Below the pieces are notes generated by a model. It was not told where the DNA came from. It did no database searches and worked only from the letters and a program-made list of their open reading frames with translations. Shown one piece after another: positions 10,416 to 19,800 of a stretch of 64,000 nucleotides of DNA (the stretch's first letter is position 1; every line of letters begins with the position of its first letter). Source of the DNA: Lactarius indigo (taxonomy: Eukaryota; Basidiomycota; Agaricomycetes; Russulales; Russulaceae); NCBI GenBank assembly GCA_025766275.1, contig JAFKAC010000115.1, forward strand, positions 104,730-168,729, given 5' to 3'. The translations under genes were made by a program, and so were the position numbers.

Positions 10416-12426
10416 TTATCGGGGTCCGGAAGATCCCGGGATTTTTCTTTCTTGTTTTTGTCTTTGTCGTAACGCCACCGTGTCTTTTCTTTTCAGATCG
10501 GAACTTGCAAACCACAAGGAATCTTGAGAACGAGATGACGGAAAATATCGTTGGAGTCGAGCACCGTTGTACAAGTTTTTGAGAACGTATCCGTTTCGTG
10601 TCTGCAATTGGTACGTGTTTTTATCAGTGACCTCTTTGATGATGAAAGGGCCATCCCAGCGCGGATGGAGCTTCGTACCGGCTTCATGCCGCCTTTTTAC
10701 CACATCTCCAACACCAAGCCCTTTTTCTCGGTAGTCTTCCTCTCGCTGGGATGCCTCCTTTTCCAGGCGCGACTCCGCTCGCTCGTTGGCCTCCCGCCTG
10801 AATCGAGCCAAATCTTGAACATGTTCCAACCTTCGCTGTTGGACGAACTCAATTTCTTCGTCCGTCGGATTACGTTGGAACACTTGGTGGATCCTTTCAC
10901 TTGGTAAGCGCGCCTCTCTTCCATACATCAAAAAGAACGGTGACACACCCGTAGACGAACTAACATGTGCCCAATAGGCAAGAAGAGCATCGGGAAGTAG
11001 TTCATCCCACTGGTTTTGCCTTTGGGGCGCGGTCATCTTTGCCAACATCTGCGTCAAGATGTCGTTGAACTTTTCCAAGCGTCCGTTGGTCTGCGGATGG
11101 TACGGCGTGGTACGGGAGTGTTGGACTTCCAATCGATGAAGTAAGTTCTGTAGTTCGTACGATAGAAACTCTGCTCCATTGTCCGAAAGGACTGTCACTG
11201 GCTTCCCATAGGTGTGTACGATGTATTGCAGCATCTCAACGACGACATTGCTGGAGCGCTGGGGAATAGCTTGCGCGATTGTCCAATCGGTGCCGAGGTC
11301 CATCGCTGTAAGAAGGTAGCGATTCCCTCTCAAAGTTTTAGGCAACGGACCAACGAAATCGAACACCCAAGCATCTCCGGCATCAACTCGAGGAATGGGG
11401 AAAAGCGGTTGTGTCGAAGTGGGTTCTCGGTGAGCGAATTGACACTCCTCACAGCTTCTGAGTGTACGCTCAACGATCTCTTGTGCATATGGAATATAGA
11501 TTCGCGTCCGGAGGGCGGCTATAATAGCTTTGGGTCCCAAGTGGCCCAGTTCTCGATGAATCGTCCTAATCTTTTCTTCGGCCATGTCTTGCGTCGTCGG
11601 GACCTCCACTACGACTTCTTCTCCCCAACGATTAGGAGTCCTTTTGCATAGGATGTTTTCTGTCATTAGGTACGATCCATTTCCGACTGTGGCTGATTGT
11701 TCCCCTTGTTGCAGGCGACGTTTATATTCTGCGAACGTCTGGAAGATAGCGCTGCGATCTTTCTTTTCTTCGAAGGGATTTAACGGAGCGGCAAAAAGGG
11801 GGGTAAGGGTTTCGGAATCCGGTACGTCCCGATGTCCCTTTCTACGCGACAACGCGTCTGCCACCAACTGATGTTGTCCAGGTCTGTAGATGATTTTGAC
11901 ATCGAAGTGAGCGATGTCATCCACGAAGCGCGCCAATCGTCGACCAAGGTTCTTCTGCGTCAGGAAATATTTTAGGGACTCGTGATCGGTACGTACGAGT
12001 ATTGGGGATCCCTCAATATATCCACGCCATTTGTGTAGTGCGTATACGATGGCGAGCATCTCCCTTTCTTGTGCAGAGTATCTTTGTTCGGTAGGCGTCA
12101 TGCGTCGTGATTCGAAAGCGATGGGGCGTAAGTCCTTTTCTTTCAGCTTGAAACGATCTTTTTGCTCACCAGCTCCTTTCCCCTCTTTCAGAGCAACAGA
12201 CGAGTCGCAAGTCTGTTGTAGGACGGCGCCCAGGCAATCGCCGGAAGCATCGGTGTCTATAACGAAGAGGCGCCATGGTGTCGGGTGAATGAGTAAGTCG
12301 GCGGAGGTTAGCGCTTCCTTCAAGTGCTTCATGGCTAACTCACAATCGGTATCCCATCGAATAGGTGTTCCGCATCGCGGACTTCCTTCCAGCAACTTAT
12401 ACATGGGTTGTAACGTCGTCACGACG
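10416..12426 (-). pseudogene. pol: Outer element Pol, 3' part: RNase H and integrase
   Basis: Minus-strand frame of about 669 codons ending at TAA 10418-10416. Order seen: RNase H (FVIDTDASG, then VRTDHESLKYF), an integrase zinc module of HHCC type (HRELGHLG ... CEECQ), and the integrase core with DFVGPLP, LSDNGAEF and GRLEKFND carrying the D, D, E residues. It ends with a GPF-like module (RWDGPFIIKEV) and no chromodomain. The frame is intact internally. It is separated from the RT half by the solo LTR at 12427-12865 and so cannot make a complete Pol. It matches Ty3/gypsy elements of Agaricomycetes. Confidence 0.9.
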
Positions 12427-12865
12427 TTAGCTCGACTTGAGCTTCGTAAGGCGACTTGGTAACTTAGCTAATCACGCCGTAAGGCGTATGGCACGAAGGC
12501 AACTTCTAGATGCTCGAAGGCACTAGCGTAACTGCGGCACTCGAGTCCGAGTAAGGACGAGATTGTTCAGGACAGAAAGACAGAGAAGTGACGATTGAAG
12601 AAGACCAAGATGGCGTGTCTTGGTCTTCCGCAGCTATCTTAAATACAAGAAAAGCAGGCTTTCAAGCGCTGCTATGAGTCACTGTATCGTAGCGTCCAAC
12701 GTATCGCGTAAGTACCGCAATCCTAATACTACTACTACCTGTACTAGGATCGAGTCATCTCTCAATGCCTAACTCCTATCGTAATTGCCGAGTCCGTGAC
12801 TAATCTACCTTACCGCCGTAGTCACAACCGGTACAGTAAGGGTTCCAATACCGCCAACCGTGACA
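12427..12865 (-). mobile_element. Solo LTR inserted in the outer element's Pol
   Basis: The Pol frame stops making sense between RT (ending AKTAGPM) and RNase H (starting TTLQPM). The 444-bp spacing equals a 439-bp LTR plus 5 bp. On the minus strand it starts TGTCACGG, as does the LTR of the inner chromovirus. It carries the same hairpin (GAAGACCAAGA ... TCTTGGTCTTC) and a TATTTAAG box exactly 34 nt before ATCTTGG, as in that LTR. It is therefore a solo LTR of a related but diverged family. The flanking five bases do not match well (ACCCA and CGTCG), so the ends are approximate. Confidence 0.72.
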
Positions 12866-14331
12866 TGGGTCCAGCAGTCTTAGCAAATCCCCGTATGAAT
12901 CGACGATAATATCCGGCGATGTTCAAGAACCCGCGCACCTCCGAAATCGTCGAACACGAAGGCCACTTCAAGATCGCATCAACCTTTTCCGGGTTGGTTC
13001 GAAGACCTTCTCCGGAAGCTATGTGACCCAGGTAAAGTATAGAAGAGCGGCCCCACGTACATTTCTTTTCATTCAGGATGAGGCCATGCTTATGAAGTGC
13101 GTTGACGACGTTGAGAACGTTTTGGATATGTTCGTCCTTCGTATGGGAGAAAATGATGACGTCGTCCAAGTAGACCATCGCGCAGCGATCGATAAAGGTA
13201 CGTAGAATCTCATTCATCATTGTTTGAAAAGTTGCGGGCGCGTTGGTGAGTCCGAATGGCATTACCCGGAACTGAAAATGACCATACCGACAGGTAAACG
13301 CTGTCTTTTCCTTGGCATCATCAGCGAGCCGCACCTGCCAGTATCCACTGCGGAGGTCCAGGCATGTAAAGAAACGAGCCCCTGCAAGATTCCGGTAACA
13401 CTCGTCTATTCGGGGCAAAGGATACGCGTTCGATTTGGTGAGTTTGTTAAGAGCTCGGTAGTCAACGCAAATGCGCGACGTACCATCCTTCTTCGGGACC
13501 GGGAGTAAAGGGGACGACCATGGTGAGTCTGAGGGTTCGATGACTCCCTCCTCTAATCCTTCGTCGATGAACTTTTTAATAGATTCATGCTCAACTGGCG
13601 TAAGGGGCCGTCCGTATCGTCTCAACGGCTTCGCATCTCCTACGTCAATTTCATGGACCCATTTCTGAAGGGGTGGAAAGCCCACCTTGTCCCTGAAAGC
13701 GCCTGGTACGCTTTCTTTTATGATCCGCTTGATTCGCTCACCAAACGTTTCATTATTCGATGCAACACTTCCTTTGTTTGTAACCATTGATTCATCGTCT
13801 CGGGCTTCCTGCTTTGACGTATGATGAAGGAGTGCGGGACGATGTGGCCCTTGATGCTTAGGCCTCAGGCGCCAAACAATTCTTGTTAATAGGTTCGTGA
13901 CTCCGGGCTTCTCTTTGGATGAGCGTGGCTTGACGAGGAAGCGAGTTCGCTCCTCCGGATGGGTCAATTTGTAGGCGTCATCATCCCATCGCGGGGTGGC
14001 ATGATGTCTTTTAAGCCAGGTACATCCTAATAACAGGTCATAGCGGAACTGTGAAGCGTCGTCCAAGACATAGGCATAACACTGCGAAAACAAGCCGCCG
14101 ATCTTGAGGGCGAACGCCGCGAACGCGGTAGTAGTCGTCCGTCCTGCGCCAACAATTTCTCTGGCAGTAATGGGGAAGAGCTGAGCTCCTGCGAGTCTCG
14201 CTTTCTGTGCGGTAAGATAGTTTGATTCAGCTCCTGTATCCAGGATAGTGCTGACAGAAACGAAAGCGGAGGTATTCATCGTCGTTGTCGACTTCGGAGG
14301 GCCTATCTCCATTTCGTATATTGGCAACCTG
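12866..14331 (-). pseudogene. pol: Outer element Pol, 5' part: protease and reverse transcriptase
   Basis: Minus-strand frame entering from gag across the inner insertion. An aspartic protease motif ILDTGAESNY sits near 14240. The reverse transcriptase shows VPKKDGTSRICVDYRALN, LDLRSGYWQV, FGLTNAPATFQ and the catalytic YLDDVIIF (about 13170), then LGHIASGEG and VRGFLNIAGYYRRFI at the thumb/connection. The part is cut at 12866 by the solo LTR. Rejoined over the ACCTG duplication, gag and pol form one uninterrupted frame, meaning this family uses a single Gag-Pol polyprotein, unlike the inner element. Confidence 0.9.
14327..14331. repeat. Target-site duplication (left), inner element
   Basis: ACCTG directly before the inner 5' LTR; the identical ACCTG follows the 3' LTR at 22144-22148. 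A perfect 5-bp duplication is what Ty3/gypsy integrases leave, and it fixes both element ends. Confidence 0.95.
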
Positions 14332-14841
14332 TGTCACGGTACGGACTTAGCGACTCATTACACACGACTCATGACCGGTTATGACTACGGTCCGGTATCA
14401 GTATATTAGTCATGGACTCTTACATCGTATCAGTCAGCATAGTAGTTCGCATGTGATTGTGACTCATGTATGACTCATTCCTAGGATAGCTGTACTAGGG
14501 TTCGAGCTAGTTACGCTATTGGTTACCTACTGTTCCAGCGGCGCTTTAAAGCCCGCGCGTATCTGTATAAGTAGTCAACTCGGAAGACCAAGAGTCCCCA
14601 TCTTGGTCTTCTTCAATCCACCACTTGACTCCTCTCCCGCTTGCCTTAGTCTCGGACTAAGTGTGCTTCCACTTGTATCCACCAAGGGATACTCTTCTTT
14701 CATCTTTCGCTGCAGTGTGCGTCGGTGGACCCCTGTTCAGCTTGCGTTGGGTTGACACGTGATCCCCATTCGCCTTTACTTCGCTAAGTCGATTACGCCT
14801 TTCCCAAGTCCAAGTCGGACTAACGCCGGTGGAGCGTAACA
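14332..14841 (+). repeat. 5' LTR of the inner chromovirus
   Basis: 510 bp with TGTCAC...TAACA ends, matching 21634-22143 except at one position near 14578 (CA here, CG there). It contains a TATAAG box at 14566-14571 and a hairpin with 11-bp perfect arms (14583-14593 and 14601-14611, 7-nt loop). The second arm starts where the RNA 5' end is expected. Confidence 0.95.
14566..14571 (+). promoter_or_regulatory. TATA box of the inner LTR
   Basis: TATAAG lies 34 nt before the A at 14600. The related solo LTR has TATTTAAG (12645-12638, minus strand) at exactly the same 34-nt distance from the same ATCTTGG sequence. This supports a transcription start at or close to 14600. Confidence 0.7.
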
Positions 14842-15380
14842 TTAAGACCAAGATCTTCATCGTGGCGTACTCGACCAGAGACCAGTGGACGTCTTTCCGT
14901 CCCTACCACATTGAACGACGAGGAGACCGCAACGTTCCAACAAGATTCCTAGGAGCAGCTCAGTGGAGAGAACGAGGAGAAGACACAGGATACTTCGTAG
15001 AATTTAACGGTCCTAACCGTTTCCGACCCGTTGAGTTCAATTTCGAGCATCTTTGTTGGACCGAAGTTACTTGGAACCCCATAGACCATCGCTGGGATAT
15101 CGTGAGACCAGCAGGAAGAAACTACAATTGCGACGTCGACGCGCGAGAACTTAACAGTCGTGCAGACTACGGTCCTATTGACGGACAAACACGAGAACAC
15201 ACAGACGAAGGAGTAAGCAGAGAAGAAACCTCTGAAAGTCAATCGCCAAGTAGAGGGACGACGCCAGCGGAAGAAGCCAGTCTAGGAGCAGTTGGCGACC
15301 ATATTATACGACAAACTGAGTCCCTCACCATCCACCAACCCGAACCAGAAGTAATTCACATTCACAGCCCAGCAGTCGCC
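14842..15380 (+). other. ATG-free leader, open in the gag frame
   Basis: From the inferred start at 14600 to 15380 I find no ATG in any of the three sense frames. The first is at 15381 in a strong context (GTCGCCATGG). In the gag frame the 184 codons from 14829 are nevertheless open, with a folded-protein look (segments YFVEFNGPNRFRP, FEHLCWTEVTWNP). It is either a scanning-optimised leader or a translated N-terminal extension started at a non-ATG codon. Confidence 0.7.
14844..14854 (+). other. Self-primer binding site of the inner chromovirus
   Basis: AAGACCAAGAT begins 2 nt after the LTR and is the exact reverse complement of ATCTTGGTCTT at 14600-14610, the inferred RNA 5' end. No TGG-type tRNA primer site follows the LTR. 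In fission yeast Tf1 and related elements the first 11 nt of the transcript anneal to a site next to the 5' LTR and prime reverse transcription. The length and place agree here. Confidence 0.75.
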
Positions 15381-16823
15381 ATGGCAACTGCCACCATCAC
15401 GCAAGAAGAGCTGCAGCTTACAACGGAAGCAAGGGATCAAATAGCCCTGGAAGAACAAAGACGTATCGCCGAAGAATCACGAGCTAATCTGGCACCTATC
15501 AACCCATATACTGGTCATCGAATGACCGACGACGATGTAGCAATCCACCGAGCAATCGGACCCGATGTTGCCGACCCTCCCAGTGGAGGAGGTGGACCTC
15601 CTAATGACCTACCAAGAGGAGGAGGAGGACCTCCATCTCGGGGGCCCGGATTTGGAGGATTTCCTGGAGGATTCCCAGGCGGACCACCAGGAGGAGGACC
15701 TCCGGGAGGAGGGTTGCCAGGTGTAGGTCCCATCGTTCCCCCTCCAAGTAACAAATTGGCTGGTGAAGCACCCACAGTATTCGACGGGGAACGCGCAAAA
15801 GTCGAAGCATTCCTCACACAATGGCATGTCTACTGGGGCATGAATGCCGACGAAGGCATCATGGCGACTCCATATCGACGCGCCCTACTTTTCCTTTCAT
15901 ATATCAAAGGCGTTAACGTCAGCGAATGGGTATTGGCCATGCTCACCTGGCTTAACGGCCAGATACAAGCCGGGATACCCCGTACCAGTGAAGGACTATG
16001 GAACGAAATCACGCGCAGTTTTATGCAGCGATTCCGCAACACCATGGAACAAGAACAAGCGCAGTACGAACTCAAAAAGGGAGTAAAAATGATCGGGGGT
16101 AATCTAGATGAGTACTGCACTCAATTCGAACAGTTAATACGCCGCGCTCAATACAGGCTCGACGATCCGCAAACGCTTGATCTATTTGCGAGCGGATTAC
16201 CAAAAGACCTATATGAGAAGGTCTATACCCTCGACAACCCTCGCAACTACCGCGAGTGGAAAGAAGCAGCCACTACTCGTCAACAGCAATACTTACACCT
16301 CAAAGCAGTGTTGAACAAGGGGGTTCCCCCTGGACAAGGACAAGGGAGGCAACGACAACAACGACAGTGGCAGGGGCCACCAAGGAGTTCATGGCAACCC
16401 AGAAATTTACGAGACCCAAACGCCATGGACACCTCTGCCGATCGAATTCGAGGGCGACTCGCAGGAGCAGAAGATATACTCGCTCCGCGTCCCCCATACC
16501 GACCGAGGGGAGGATTCCTCCAAAGAGGGGGGGGGCGTAACAATCCAAGGCCAGTCATTTGTTACAATTGTAGGAAGGACGGACACATGGCCCGCGATTG
16601 TAGACAACCAAAAGGAGAATACCCGCCTCAAGCATCGACCAGTCGGTATGTCGATACCGACTATCATCAACAAGAACCAGAGGTCGCTACCAGGGCGGTT
16701 CAAGAAGCACCCCCTCAACAGCGCGCCAGTGACTGGCTTAACGGAGTAGCAGGAGAATCAGACGAAGTAAAGGACATTATCCTCCAACAGTTGTGGAAAA
16801 AGGAGGGTTTTCAGGACGCCTGA
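15381..16823 (+). CDS. gag: Gag of the inner chromovirus
   Basis: Gag structural protein of about 480 aa if started at the first ATG (15381). The same frame is open back to 14829, which would give about 664 residues. Features in order: a Glu/Gln-rich N-terminus, a Gly/Pro-rich linker (about 15580-15730), a retrotransposon Gag-type helical domain (FDGERAKVEAFLTQW, then a YCTQFEQLIRRA-like part) and one zinc knuckle CYNCRKDGHMARDC near 16560-16602. It ends with TGA at 16821-16823, just after a slippery heptamer, and overlaps the pol frame. It forms the particle that packages element RNA. Confidence 0.92.
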   Translation: MATATITQEELQLTTEARDQIALEEQRRIAEESRANLAPINPYTGHRMTDDDVAIHRAIGPDVADPPSGGGGPPNDLPRGGGGPPSRGPGFGGFPGGFPGGPPGGGPPGGGLPGVGPIVPPPSNKLAGEAPTVFDGERAKVEAFLTQWHVYWGMNADEGIMATPYRRALLFLSYIKGVNVSEWVLAMLTWLNGQIQAGIPRTSEGLWNEITRSFMQRFRNTMEQEQAQYELKKGVKMIGGNLDEYCTQFEQLIRRAQYRLDDPQTLDLFASGLPKDLYEKVYTLDNPRNYREWKEAATTRQQQYLHLKAVLNKGVPPGQGQGRQRQQRQWQGPPRSSWQPRNLRDPNAMDTSADRIRGRLAGAEDILAPRPPYRPRGGFLQRGGGRNNPRPVICYNCRKDGHMARDCRQPKGEYPPQASTSRYVDTDYHQQEPEVATRAVQEAPPQQRASDWLNGVAGESDEVKDIILQQLWKKEGFQDA

Positions 16824-19800
16824 ACCCATCGGCCTGGGTGAGGGCAGTCAATTGTAACAGTGTAATCATGACTCGCTATCGTTCTATGAGAGTTCCAGTA
16901 TCGATTCGCACCAGTTACGCAATGGCCGACATACGAGCACTAGTCGACTCCGGAGCAACCCACTGCTTCATGAAGCCTTCTTTCGCAAAAAGAATGGGAC
17001 TCGGGACTAAAACACTCGACATCCCAAAGAAAATATGGAACATCGACAACACAGAAAATAAATCGGGGCGTATCACTCACTATACTGACGTCGATGTCCA
17101 AACTAAAGGCATTCATAAGGAAATTCGTTTTCTTATTACGGACATTGGAAACGAAGACATCGTATTAGGATACCCCTGGCTCGCTATCTATGACCCACAT
17201 ATCAAATGGTCGCAAGCGGCTATTCACGAAGACATGCTCCCTATCATTATTCGATCTATCAACCCCTACGTCAAAACCACACCAATAATGGCCGCGACCA
17301 TCGTCCAAAATGACGACTATGAAGTTGTACACTCTTGTGTTATCACGGACGAACAGCGACAACAATTTGAAGAAGGATGTCGGATCAGAGCCACCGCCAC
17401 CGACCTCGCTATTGCTGCCCAGCAATATACTACTAAAGCTGAGTTACCTCCTGAGTACCGCGAATTTGAACGCCTCTTCAGCGAAGAAGTGTCCGACAGG
17501 TTTCCACCCAGCAGACCTTGGGATCATGCCATCGAATTCAAACCAGGGACGGCTGACGCCATCGATTGCAAAATATACCCTATGACTCAGGAAGAAGACA
17601 AGAAATTGCGCGAATGGATCGACGAACAGCTGAAAAAGGGGTATATACGACCCTCTAAATCCCCATACGCATCGTCTTTCTTTTTTATCAAAAAAAAGGA
17701 TGGCAAACTGCGGCCTGTCCAGGATTACCGAAAAATCAACGCAGTCACTATTCGCAACCAATATCCACTCCCCCTCATCTCCGACCTTATTACCGATCTC
17801 AGCAATGCCCACATCTACACCAAGCTCGACGTTAGATGGGGGTATAACAACGTACGTATCAAAGAGGGAGACGAAGAAAAAGCGGCGTTCAAAACACGAT
17901 ACGGGCTATTTGAACCAACGGTGATGTTTTTCGGCTTGACCAACTCCCCGGCAACGTTCCAGACTATGATGAACTTCATCTTCAGGGACACTATCGCGAA
18001 GCATGAAGCGCATGGCACAACTATTCGTGTTTATATGGACGATATCGGCATCGCTACGGGGCTTAATCACTCCTTACCGGATCACATCGACGCAGTTAAA
18101 GACGTTCTCCGCGTGTCCGCGGAGCATGACTTGTATTACAAACTCGAAAAATGTCTGTTCCACTCTCCGCGCATGGATTACCTGGGGGTAATCCTTGAAA
18201 AGGGGGTGACGCGCATGGATCCCGTCAAAATTTCGGGCATCAAAGACTGGCCCACGCCAACCAAAGTTAAGGACGTCCGCTCTTTTCTGGGTTTTTGCAA
18301 TTTTTACAGACCCTTCATACGAGGATTCGCAACCAAAGCACAACCTCTTAACAAACTTACCCGAAAAGACGCTGAGTGGCATTGGGGAACTGAGGAAGAA
18401 AAAGCGTTCCAAGACCTCAAAACCCTTGTCACTAGTGAACCTGTCCTCGCACACCCGGACCTCACCCAACAATTCGAACTAGAGGTCGACGCATCAGGAT
18501 TCGCGACTGGAGCCGTTCTCCTACAACGCAAAACAGATGGTAAACGACATCCCATCGGCTACTACTCATCTACTCTCAATGAAGCCGAACGAAACTACGA
18601 CATCTACGACCTCGAACTTTTAGCAATCGTCAAAGCCTTTCGCCACTGGAGACCCCTCCTGGCAGGTTCTCCCCATAAAATTAAAGTATTCTCCGACCAC
18701 CTCAATCTACAATATTGGAAATCACCTCAGAAGATTAGTAGACGGGTGGCTAGGGAAGTACTCGAACTCTCGGAATACGACTTTGAGATTCATCATATTA
18801 AGGGGACTTCCAATGGACGCGCCGACGCATTGTCACGAAGACCCGACTATGATCAAGGAGAAAACGATAATGAAGGGGTAACCGTATTACCGGAAAGTGT
18901 CTTCGCACGCGCCACTACATTGGAAGAACCGCGACATCCACACTGGAGACCCGAGATCTTGCCGGTCGAAATGACTCCGGAACATCCAATTTACGAGCAA
19001 GATACAGCTAAGTTGAAGCCTTGGGTCGATGCTCACAAACTAAAAGATATTGAAGGGACGTGGTACAAAGATGGACGACGAGTAGTCACCGGCGGCATCC
19101 ATGACAAACGCACCATCATCGCTGCCCACCACGATTCTCCTGTCTATGGTCACCCCGGCATTAAACGAACTCTCCAGCTCACTGAGCAGCACTACTGGTG
19201 GCCGCAGATGAAAAGTGATGTCACGGATTACGTCAAAGGCTGCGCAGAATGCCAGCGGCACAAAGTCAACCTCCGCCCCATTAGGGCGCCCTTACAGCCT
19301 ATTTACCCAAAACCGGAAGCTCTGCCATTTGAGACTATTGCAGTGGACTTTATTACTAAACTCCCCATCTCTCGAGGGTACGACTCCATTCTAACGATAA
19401 CAGATCACGATTGTACCAAAGCTGCCGTTTTCATCCCCTGCAACGAAGAAATCACGGCTGAAGGGACGGCTGCTCTGTATGTTTCTCATGTCTTCCCACG
19501 ATTCGGACTCCCCTCGCGCGTTATCAGTGACCGAGATCCCCGCTTCGCATCCAAGTTTATGCGAGAGATATGCAAAATCCTTGGCATCAGCCAAAATATC
19601 TCAACCGCTTATCACCCCAGAACCGACGGCCAATCAGAACGGACGAACCAATGGCTGGAACAATACCTCCGCTTCTGGGTAAATGAGCGGCAAGACGACT
19701 GGGTCCGCTATCTGCCTATGGCGGAATTCACGCATAACAACTGGCCCAACGAAACCACACGGGAGTCCCCCTTCTTCCTCTTGTCAGGGTTCAATCCTCG

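Noticed and set aside
14519..14755. 78-codon plus-strand frame, repeated at 21821-22057
   Set aside because: It lies within the LTRs of the inner element; duplication is due to the LTR pair, not a gene family.
15515..15827. Three overlapping minus-strand frames, one Pro/Gly-rich
   Set aside because: They are antisense to the Gly/Pro-rich linker of Gag; repeated GGA/CCT codons leave all frames open.
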